Assembly: GCA_008638375.1 (NCBI GenBank)
Contig: CM018036.1
Location: 6,758,392 to 6,822,391 of the forward strand
DNA length: 64,000 bases
From: Nyssa sinensis
Lineage: Eukaryota; Streptophyta; Magnoliopsida; Cornales; Nyssaceae
Direction of reading: 5' to 3'
The number at the start of each line of letters is the position of its first letter. Position 1 is the stretch's first letter. The position numbers were made by a program, and so were the translations under genes. The notes below the pieces were generated by a model, which was given only the letters and a program-made list of their open reading frames with translations, had not been told where the DNA came from and searched no databases. Below are positions 25,501 through 37,000 of this stretch, piece after piece.

Positions 25501-28500
25501 AATATATTTTCTTGTGAATCAAAACTCAAATTTGATGATATTTGCGACATTTGAAAGAGAGAGGATCTATAATTTGAAGGCAACTGAGGAGAATTCTAGA
25601 GCGAGGGAAAGTATACATAGTCTAGAGATAAGTGTAGAGATAGAGAGACCAAAGTCAATCTCTTTGTTTTGGTTCTGTCGACCTAATTCTCCTTAGCCAG
25701 AATTTGTTCATACTGTTGTCCCCATCTTTTGGCCTTCTTCGCTGCTACCATCTTGAATCACTCCCTTAATCGTCACGGTGGCTACCTAACAGTAAATGGT
25801 AATACCTTTGGCAAAGGTGGTCGTGGGAACTATGATGAAATTGGGGTTGTGTTAATGGTGATATTGATTTTGGTGGTAGGATGATTGAAAATTGGGGTAG
25901 CTTAGGGTTGCTATGCTGTGCTGTCATGACCATAATTAATGGCAGGAAATAAGAGAAGAGGAACAAAATACATGTGATTAAATTGAGGGGAGGGTAATAT
26001 GGTCAAGTTATAAAAATAAAAGAAGTGTTACGTCGAGTGTGCATTTTCTGTTAGTTTGATATATGGCACCCTATCGGAGTGGTTATTAGTGTAACCTAAT
26101 GATAATTTAGGGTGTAGTTTGATCACTTTAAAGTTGAGGTGAAAGTGAAATCACACCCTTAGTTTGGGGGTGAAAGTGTAATTTACGATAGAATTACAGT
26201 TCAGCCCACTTTAATGGAACCTCTATACAAATTTCTATGTGCCTACAAATTTTAGCACTATGCTGGCTAGAATCTTGGTACATTGGGTACTTCTGTCAAA
26301 GTTCAAATTTATAAGAATCCATGCTGCTTGGTAGAAATGTTTGACAAAATCCAGAGATACATATTTTTCTGGTTTATGTACTTTCAAAGGAATGATTACA
26401 AGAATACATTTATATGGCCACTTTTTGCTTGTGAGACAAACGATGGCATCTAATATTTAAATATATAGATATATATTTTTGACTCATGAACTGTGTTAAA
26501 CAAACTGGATAATCATTATCTTTTTCCCACTGTTGTGCTGCTAATGTTCTGAGAGGTTGCAGTTTCTAGCTTCACATGTTCATGCATTTTGGTGGCAACA
26601 TATGGAGAGGTAATAGGTGTGACCTCTGTCACTGCAAGGAAAGCTGATAAACTTTTTATGAATTTTTTTTTTGACAGAAGATAGATGAGAAAGCTATCAA
26701 TGAGGTTTTCTTGAAGGTACTGGATAACTACATGAAATGGTGCAGATATTTGCGCATACGCCTTGTATGGAACAGGTCACTTCCGCTGCTTGCTGCTATT
26801 TTGAAACCTCTTCTCCCTTGTGCTCGACTAATTTGCATTCTAAATTTGTTTCAACAGTTTAGAAGCAATAAATAGGGACAGAAAGCTTTTTTTTGTTTCA
26901 TTGTACTTTCTCATCTGGGGTGAAGCTGCAAATGTCCGTTTTCTTCCTGAATGCATTTGCTATATATTCCACCATGTAAGCATTTTTTGGCTGCTGGATA
27001 ATTCCTCTACCGTTTGATCTATTAAATTCCTCAATGCAGTTATACTTGATTTGGAATATATATATATTTTTTTTGGTTTCCTTTTTTTGTTTTCAACATA
27101 AGGGGTACCTTTTGTTTTGTTTTGGAAGTTGTGCTAATCTGTGTTTGTTGTTTATGTTGCCATGTGATCTCTCAATTGTGGTGTTTCTTGACTTCCTTGC
27201 AACTGTGTTAGATGCCGTTTGCCTTATTAAAAAATACAACGATTTGAATTTTCTCCTAACCTTCAGCCTGACTTCCTCAAAAATTTTTGCTAACTTTGTT
27301 TAGGTAAATTAAGGTGTCTGAAATAAAAGATATAAAACATGCTGAGATACACAGTTATTGTTTGACTTCCAAATCATGAATGCTAATATAATCAATTTTG
27401 GACTGTGCAGATGGGCAAAGAGTTGGATGCAATCTTGGATCACGAGGAAGCTTATCGTGCTGCTAGTTGTATTATTGGTGAAAATTCAGTGTCCTTCCTT
27501 CAGCAAATTATTTGTCCCATTTACGAGACAATGGCAGCGGTCAGTGAATATCAGTTTTGGTTTTCTAGTTGTGTAGTAGACTTTATCTCACATGTTTTTA
27601 ATGTTAAAATATAAACTTGATTTCGTGTATGAAAAGTTATTATGTCAATAAATTCATATTGAAAGTTCATAATACTTTTTTGCTCTGATTTTTGCTGAGC
27701 AGAATCTTCAGCTGGTTCCAAGTAGATTTTCCGCATTATCTTACTGATTTAACAGCATGATTTTCTTTTAATCGTTATAACATCCTTTAAAATTATTCTT
27801 TAGAGGAGTCCTTTCTATATTTTGGGTTTGCAATCTAGGCTTTTTTTTGTCGGATACAAATTCTTCTTGGACACTCTTTGAAACAAATTTGTTGTGTCCT
27901 GGTATCCACAGTTTTAGAATAAATTATTATATTTCAGGCAGGCACTTAATGGACACACTTAGACCTGTTTGACATGCCTCGAACTTGGGTTTATAACTGA
28001 AGTACATAAATAGTATCATTTTTAGGCATGTATATAACATTTGTACCTTTTTTAGAAAGACGTGACATGGTATTTAATGAGGACACTGGAGTTTCAGTTA
28101 GAGAAAGTTAGGGAGGTTGAGACGGTGGTGTGTTGTTGCCATGATGTATGTGTATGCACATGCCCACGCTTATGCACTGGCACATACACATATATGTCAT
28201 GGTTGAAAATTGTAATATTGGTTGCTGTTATGGTGCCTTGGTTTTAGGAGTGTTCCATGGTAAGTAATGAGAGTAGTAATTGGAGTCCATGTAATTTTCT
28301 GTTTGATAAGGAACTTGTGTCTGGTATTTTGACCAAAAGGTTCTATAAAACAAATGTTTTAAACATAAATGTTAAATGCACACCTCAGCTCAAATGAATC
28401 CCTGGCTCATCAAGGTGCATCTAATGGTCTTCATTCTGTGCTAGGCAAGGCCCCTTCAGTCAAGTGCATGATAAGTCCTCAGGCATTCACTCTTTAATAG

Positions 28501-31020
28501 TCTCTAGGTGTAAGAAAATGCATTTTTGGTTCGTCCTTTTCTTTTTTTTCTTCTTTTTTTTTTAAAATTTAATATTTGGTGTTTGGATACTTGGTCTCAT
28601 GGTTAACCACTCGAATAATTGTGTCTATTGCCTCATAATGAAATTTATGATAATATAATAGATGTTTAAAATTATCCTTAAGAAATATAATATATGTTTA
28701 ATATGTATTGGTTCAAGCATTTTGTACATTCATCATGGTATTTGATTTAGTTGATCCATATGCAAATAAAGGATATATGTACATTGATTTAGCTAAGTCT
28801 CTCAGTTGCTATACCAAAAAATTCATTTCAGTTTTTTTATTTCACTTTTTGACCAGTTTGTGTTGCATATTTTGTATTGTTGCAATTATAAGTATGTTTA
28901 ATATACATTTCTATTACACAATTGCCTTACTTCTCTTAGGCTTGCGCCTTGTGTTACACTTGTGCTTTGACCTTGGGAGACCTTGCCGTCTTAGAATTCC
29001 TCAATCCTTTAATATCTGGTTTTAATGATTTGTAGTAGTTTTTTCCCCCCGATAGGTGAAGTGTAGTTGTATTAAAAGCGCCCATGGGCATTTACAAGAG
29101 AGAGACTCATTTTAATTAGAGTCTATGATCGCTCTCCAACAAAGGATTACAAGACCCAACTACCCATACAAAGTATACAATTTTTTTTTCTTTACTTTTA
29201 ACTCTATAGGGGTAGCTTCACCTAGGGGTGTCCATTTGTGTTATCGTGTCGTGTCAAGGCATACATATTCGAAAATATGTGTGAACCCTAAACCGACACT
29301 ATTAATTAATCATGTCAAGTTTCAAAACCCAAACCCAAACCCAAACCCAACCCATTTATTAAACAGGTTACACGTGTCGACACACTTAACCCATTTATTT
29401 TAATTTTTTTATTTTTTAAATAAAAAAATTTACCTATTTTTTAATATGTATAGATAATTTTCAAGTTTAGTAACTTTAGATATGGGCCAAATCAAAGTAG
29501 AAACCTCTTTTATAAATAAAAAATTTTAAAACCTTGATAAATATTTGATGTGAAACGAATTACCTTAGCTCATAATATATTTTATAATTAAACATGTTAA
29601 GTCGTGTTAAACGGGTTGATACTAGTAAAACCCAAACACGACCTATTCATTAATCGTGTTATACGTGTCAACCCATTTATGACCCCAATCCATTTATGCT
29701 AAATCCAAACCCGTTAACTTCGTGTCGTGTTCGAGTTGTATTGTCGTGTTGTGTTAAAAATTGACACCCCTAGCTTCACCCCCGTAAAAAATTATTCTAT
29801 ACCTTTCTTTTCATACACTCCAAAAAAGACAAAACCCCCTCAAAAATACTTTTTACAACCACTTCTCCAACTTCTAAGAAAGTCCACTACAGTTCTTGGC
29901 AAAGCCCAACAGCATCCAAAGAAAATGAATAGAAGCTGCCCGAACTCCCGCACCACCTCATAATGGAGCAATAGGTGATCCACTGTCTCCTTCTCTTTCT
30001 TACACATCACACACTAATTGGCAATAGAAAATCCACTTTTCTTGAAATTTCCAATAGATTTTTTGCCACCTAAAGATATGCTCTATTTTGGATATCAAGA
30101 TTTTTTTTGATGGCTTTTACTTTTTGTTAGAAATTCTTGCTATTATTGATGAAATAGTGCCATCTATGAAGCACAAACACTCTATTTTGGCTCACGTGTT
30201 TGTGTCGGACACTGACACTCTCAGACTATTTCCCGAACATCGACACCCTCGGACACTTTGTGAACACATGTCTGGACACTTGAATCATGAGTGTTGATGA
30301 TTAAATGAAGAAGTTTTTTAATTTTTTTTAATGGCTTTGTTATTTTTATATTTTAATAATATTTTTAAAATTTATGTATTTTTATGCCTATTTTAATTGA
30401 AATAACATTAGGTTTTTATTATATGGTCATATAAAAAATGTAAAAAATTTATGTTTCATGTTGCTGTACATTGCAAAAATTCATTTATGGTAGAAATTAC
30501 ATTACATCTTCTTAGCTTCACCTTCATGTCTCACGGTTGATTATTAAGAAGGGTTAATCAGCCTTGAGTCCCTAAACAGGATGCCATATTATTATAAAAT
30601 CCGTGAATATTTTTAATTCAAGGTAAAGGACGTGGTTGTTTTTATTTTTGAACTCAGGTCCATACCTGATGACATGTCACTTGTAGTTTTTTTAATAATG
30701 ACACGAATACCCCAATAGCACATCCGTCCAAAATAGAAACCCACAAATAACACATCCGATTAAAATAGGAAACTCCCAAATTGATGAAACTTTCACGCTG
30801 CTCTATCTTCCTCGCCGAAATTCGTAATCCTCCATTGTTGATCTAGTAAAGATGAATAAAACTCTCACTTAACCACTTATCCCTCTTCTCTCACTCTCTC
30901 GTTCCTCCATATCTCTCCACACCATTTATTCCTCTAACTTTTCCCTAACCTAATCACTATCGCCAACTACATCTACGAACAATTTAGTGGTTTAATATAT
31001 ATATATATATATATATATGT

Positions 31021-31077
<57 letters not shown>

Positions 31078-34000
31078 CATAATTCTTGTTGATAATTAAG
31101 TTTGCAATGATGATGGAATGGTTGTTCTGTGGTGGTTCTCTCTAATGGTCGGCTATGGATTGGTGGTGATGGAGGGTGATTCTATGGTGCCAGTGAGGTA
31201 TTGAGGTTAAACTAGTGGCGCAATTTTGATTGCTTTATGAAATTCTACATTGGTCTCACATATTGTAAAATTTCATAGTCTCTCCCTTTCACTCTCTCAC
31301 TCATTCTTTTTCACTATTTTTTGAGTGGTGAGCCCTGTTTTGTCAGCCTCCTTACAATCTAAGCCCCTCATTCCAATTATGATTTGTGTTAATTCATAAA
31401 GCAACGCAAATGTGAAATTTTACCTTTTCACTACTCTCTCTCCCTTTCACTCTCTCACTGATTCTTTTTTACTTTTTTTTAGCAATGAGGCCCAGCATGC
31501 TAGCGTCCTTGCAATCTAAGTCCCTCCTTTCAATTATAATTTGTGTTAAAGTGTATTTATTCATAAAGCAATGTAAGTAGTAGAATTTTACTCTCTCACT
31601 ACTTTTATGTCTACACTGATTTTTTTTGTTGTAATTTTTACTACTTTAAAAGTCTCTTTTTAACAAGCATCGCAATTGTAAAATTTTACTCACTATTTTT
31701 ATGTCCTAAACTGATTTTTTTTCTTGTTGTAATTTTTACTACTTTAAAAGGCTTTTTTTGACATCCAAAATGCAACTTAAAAAAATAAATAAAATTGATA
31801 ACAAGCAAGAAACTCATAGTGAAATTGAAAATTTCATTACCTTTATAAATGGGAAATTTTATAGTTTGAGAAGCATTTTTTTTTCTTTCAAAATTTCATA
31901 TTACATATGGATTTTGTTTTATAGATCTCGATTTTTAGAGTCCAAATATATAAATTTTATTGAAAACGGATTTATATATTTTGAGTTATTGAATTTTAAA
32001 ATTTTAAAATACCTTGAAAGTTGGGCAGAAGTCATGTACATTCAACTTAATTATTTTCGGAGAAAAACCACTAAAGGGGTATTTTTGTCCAATAAAAGAT
32101 GGTGAACTTGGTTGGTAATTAAGTTTGAACTTGGACTTGTTGATAATTTTGTTACTTTTTATAGACCTAAGGCTGAACGGCCCTATTAAGAATGGTCCTG
32201 TGGGTCCTGTAAAATCATAAAAAAAATAGTTAAATTATATTGGTTGCCTTATTATTTAATAAATTCTATATTTTAAATTAACAAACAAAACCAACAAGCA
32301 CTAGCTTGGTTGGTACCTCTTCCACCTCCCTGGTTCATGTCCCCTCTGGGGCAAAGTGTGCATGTTTGTGGGATTTACCTATCCCCAATAAAAATGTAGT
32401 TTCTAAAAAATCTGAAAAGTAGTGAAATCTGGTGGGTAATATTTGGAATTTTGTTATTGAACGATAATGCATAGTTAAATTGAATATAAGAATGTTTATG
32501 TATGTGTTAGAAACATCAAATACAAACACTTCAACTAACTAATCAACCAAAAATGTTTATTGCACAATATTTGTAGTGCCTCAAAGACTTTCATGTAGTA
32601 TTTGGGCTGTCATATTTTTCAGGGAATGGAATAATATTCAAGATTAAGGGGCAGTCACAGTGGACAAGGCTCCTGCCAATGCTGAGAATGAGGAGGGTTT
32701 ATGTACACTGCCTTACTCCAGCAAGTGGAGAGGCAATTTCCGCGACTTGAACCTTTGACCTCCAAGTCAACCTTGTATATGATTTGTTTTTCCTTTTTGA
32801 TATCAACACATGCAATTCAGCTTAGAAAATTAATTTCTAGCATTAGAATGTGAGAAATTAGTGGAAAATGTGAATAAAAATGAAGTATAACCCGCATTCG
32901 AGCTCTCTTTTGAGAAAGGGGGAAGGTTCTAACTGAACTGGTGTTATATGTGTAAAGAGTAGGATGAGATGTTATGTCTGCTGTTGCACAGATGGAGATG
33001 GAAGAATGTTGGTGGCTTCTCTTCTTGTTCATTTTCAGAGTGGTTTAGGTGATAAAGAAGTCCATTGTTGAAAGGCAGCTGTCGGGGAAATTGCATAGAG
33101 AATGTTGGGCTTTTATATTTTTCAGGGAATGGAATAATATTCAAGATTAAGGGGTGGTCACAGTGGACAAGGCTCCTGCCAATGCTGAGAATAAGGAAGG
33201 TTTATGTACACTGCCTTACTCCCTGCAAGTGGAGGGGCAGTTTCCGCGACTTGAACCTTTGACCTCCAAGTCAACCTTGTATATGGTTTTTTTTTTTCCT
33301 TTTTTGATATCAACACATGCAATTCAGCTGAGAAAGTTAATTTTTTAGCATTAGAATGTGAGAAATTAGTGGAAAATGTGAATAAAAATGAAGTATAACC
33401 CCCGATCTGAGCTCTCTTTTGAGAAAGGGGGAAGGTTCTAACAAACTGGTGTTATATGTGTAAAGAGTCGGAGGAGATGTTATGTCTGCTGTTGCACAGA
33501 TGGAAGAATGTTGGTGGCTTCTCTTCTTGTCCATTTTCAGAGTGGTTTCGGTGATAAAGAAGTCCATTGTTGAAAGGCAGCTGGCGGGGAAACTGCATAG
33601 ATAATAGGGAAAAGGTGTCTTGGAAGGTGGCATCTTTTTCCTTTATTGGTTTGTATAGAAGGTGGGAAGTAGGCAGCTCCTTTGATGGGATGTAGATGGA
33701 TTTTTGGCCAAAATAATTCCCTATGTAACACTTTCCAAAATATAATTCGTATTTTAATGCTTTTCTGCCATGTGCTGTTGTGTTGGAGCAAGCAATTCTT
33801 TTTAATGACCTCCTCTCTCTCTCTCTACACACACACATACAGATGCTTCACACATCATCAATGGCAATATCCTTGGAGAAATCTCCTTTCCCGAATTCAA
33901 CCATGTGAGCGAAATTTGTATTTGAATAATTGTGAAATTTCCTTCTAAACTTGTGTAGGCAATTCATTCCAAAAGTCAATTTTTTGAGTTTGTAATTGTA

Positions 34001-37000
34001 AGGTTAGGTTGAGTCTCACTGCTAGTCAATCAATTCTCCAAAGACCTGATCGAGATAAATTTAATTATAGTTGCGTACTTCTAAAGATGATAATGAAGCT
34101 TCAAAATTGCTTTGGGAAAGGTATAAACATACTTGCACGTCATGCATACATGTTAGGTGCATTTATAAGATGTACATGCATTTAGTCTTTCGCTGTACAG
34201 TTCTTAGAGGGATTTGCATTCAGATATTCTCACGATCTAGTTTCTTTCTTGTTTTGACTATAGGCTTCAAAAGACCTTAGAATGTGCTATTAAAATGTCC
34301 CTTGGGTACTTTGTTCGATTTAATTTCAATTAGAATTACAATTGCAAAAATTAGTACCTCAACAGTCCAAATGCATCTGGGAACCGTTTGGACGCGCGTG
34401 TCCCTTCTGTCCAGATGCATGTAGCATTTTATGAGAACCTGATTGGTCACTTCAATCTGAGTGTTATTAGGGTTAACATACTCTTATATATAGTGACATT
34501 CTTAGGAAATAATAACGTGTTCGAGAAAAAGGACGAGTTTTTATTTATTTATTTTTATCAGAGAGCATTATTTGCATTATATTGTGCACTGTCAGCATTA
34601 GTGTGTCCTTGAGAGATGGGCCTTTTATCTTGAATTTCTTTCTATATCAAATTTTCTGTTTTTTTTGTAGAGGGATAAGAGCGTGTGAGAATTTTTGAGA
34701 GAGACAGAGAAAGGAAGCCAGAGAATCTGCATTTTTTGTTTTGTCATTGTTATGTCATGATCATTAGTGCACATCAAAGCTTGTATAGTTAACTCTTCCA
34801 CTCATCTTGGCAAGTTGTATTTTAATCAATAAAATGTCTTAGATTAGATTAGATCTAATATTTTTATATGTATGTGTATGACACCAATCTTCCATCTTGA
34901 TGCTAGCCATTTCTCTTCTACTTCTTCTTGTTTGTAAGTTCTCTATATTTGTGTGTGTTTTTTAGGTCTCTTTCTTATATATGTATATATAAATATATAT
35001 TTATGGCCAAATGGTAGAGAAATTCCATGAATGTCCTGGCCGGATAGATTCCTTGCTTCTGTAGGTTGGGAGGACATCATTTTGGGGTTTCGCAGCTTTG
35101 CCTTCCTCGGCCAACTTCTGATCATTGCCCTGTGCTTTTAGATTGTCGGGGGATAAAACGCGAGAAAGGGCCATTTAGATTTGAGAACACGTGGCTGAGA
35201 CAGGAAGGCTTCAAGGACATGGTTGGAGCTTGGTGGAGGGGTTACTAGGTGAGTGGAAATCCTAGAAGCCGTTGAAATGGATTTGAAGAGGTGGAACGAT
35301 GAGGTTTGGGAATATAGCAGTTAGAAAGTCTGGGGAAATTAATGACCATGATGTGGAGGAGCAAGAAACTATTCTAACGGAGCAAGAAAGAGCCAATCGG
35401 GTTGAAGTGAAAGCGGAGTTGAGCAGAGTGTGGCTAATGGAGGAAATTAGTTGGTGGTGAAAGTCAAGGGTTTTGTGGTCAAGCGAGGGAGATTGCAATA
35501 TGTAGTATTTCCATAGGGTGGCCAATGCACACAAGAGAGTTAATCATATTAGGAAGATGACAATTGAAGGAGTTTCTTTGGCGGAGGAGTTTTTCGAAAG
35601 GGGAATCACAATGTTCTAAGTAGCTTTATGGGAAGACTTTGGAGGCTAGTCCTTGATAATTTGCACTTTGATTCGTTGGAAGAGGAGGAAAAAAGGGGGC
35701 TGGAAACTAGATTTTGAAAGAAGAGGTGGTGGGAGCACTCAATTCATGTGATGATGGTGATGAGGCGCTAGGCCCTGATGGGTTTTCTATGGCATTCTTT
35801 AAAAACTGTTGGGAAGTGTTTTGTGATGAAGTCATGGAGGTCTTCCAGTTTTTCTACGAGCATGGGAGCTTTGAAAGGAACTTGAATGCTACCTTCATTA
35901 CTCTTATCTCTAAGAAAGAAGGGATGGAGGACATTAAGGATTTCATGCTTATTAGCTTGGTGCGAGATGCTTATAAGCTTTTGGCCTAAGTCTTAGCTAA
36001 TAGATTGAAAGGAGTTATGGGTAAGCTTATAACAGATAGCCAAAATGCTGTCATTGGCGGAAGGCAAATTCTAGATGTCGTTCTTGTGGCCAATGAATGC
36101 ATAGATTCATAGAAGCAGAAAAGAAAGGAAGGCTTGATTTGTAAGTTGGACTTTGAAAAGGCGTACAATCACGTGAGTTGGAGATTTTTGTTATATATGC
36201 TTGAGAGGATTGGCTTTGTTGAGAAATGGCAGAAATGGATTTGGTCATGCATCTCTCCAGTTTCCTTCTCGGTTCTAGTGAATGCAGTGGCAACCAGATT
36301 CTTTAAGAGTTCGAGGGGGCTTTGTCATGGTGACCCTCTCTCTCCTTTTCTTTTCCTTATTGTCATGGAGGCATTGAGCAAGTTGGTGTTGAGGGCAATG
36401 GATTGAGGTCTTTTGAGGGGGGGACTGTGAAGAATATGGGGTGGAAGTCTCTCATTTGTTTTTTGACGACGACTTTAGGTTTTTTGTGAGGTCCGAGATA
36501 CAACTTCATCATTTAAGTGGATTTGGTTGTGCTTTGAACTGGTGTCGGGCTTCAAGGTGAATTGGGGGAAAAGTGAGCTTATTCCGGTTTGTAATGTAGT
36601 GGGAATTGAGGAGTTAGTGTGGAACTTGGGTTGTAAGGTGGGTTTCTTGTCTTCAGTTTACTTGGGATTACCGCTTGGTGCAAATCCAAAATCTAAAGCA
36701 ATTTGGGATCCGGTAGGGGAGAGATTTCACAAGAGATTGGTGGGGTGAAAGAAACAATACTTATCCAAAGGGAGCAATATCACTCCAAGTAAAAGTACGT
36801 TGGGAAGTCTTCCTGCTTATTATTTGTCTCTTTCCCTATTCCGGCTTTGGGTTCTTCCTAGCTTGAAAAGATCCAAAGAGATTTTCTACGAGGAGGGAAG
36901 AGGGCCGAACTTAGTAAGTTGGGAGAAAGGTGAAATTTCGTTTGAAGGGAGGTGGTTTGGGGGTTTAGGATATGAGAGTCTTCTTGGTAAGTGACTTTGG

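Larger units (their letters stand above)
30551..32183. mobile_element. Mutator-type element with perfect 9-bp TSD (1,633 bp)
   Basis: TATTAAGAA repeats exactly at 30542-30550 and 32184-32192. Terminal inverted similarity: left GGGTTAATCAGCCTTGAGTC, right (reverse complement) GGGCCGTTCAGCCTTAGGTC. Inside are a (TA)n(GA)n microsatellite and two rounds of internal direct duplication. No transposase; an internal frame at 31758-32105 is low-complexity and I do not call it a gene. Confidence 0.85.
32604..33605. repeat. Tandem duplication of a ~500-bp segment (two copies)
   Basis: Copy 1 is 32604-33106 and copy 2 is 33107-33605. Both run from ATATTTTTCAGGGAATGGAA through TGGACAAGGCTCCTGCCAAT to GAAGTCCATTGTTGAAAGGC, differing by scattered substitutions and small indels. 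Each copy carries one minus-strand SINE. Confidence 0.92.

Noticed and set aside
28365..28990. Possible MITE with CACCTCAGCTC and CTTGCGCCTTG ends
   Set aside because: Motifs resemble known plant end types but are not convincingly inverted and have no flanking duplication.
31021..31076. (GA)n tract as a regulatory GAGA element of CALS10
   Set aside because: It sits in the middle of a transposon about 30 kb into the gene and is more simply a microsatellite.
31758..32105. 115-codon + strand frame in intron 10
   Set aside because: Lysine/isoleucine/phenylalanine-rich translation of AT-rich DNA inside a MULE-type element, with no recognisable domain.
33452..33838. 128-codon minus-strand frame
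   Set aside because: Lies mostly in the tandemly duplicated SINE-bearing segment, with overlapping frames on the same strand; no protein similarity recognised.
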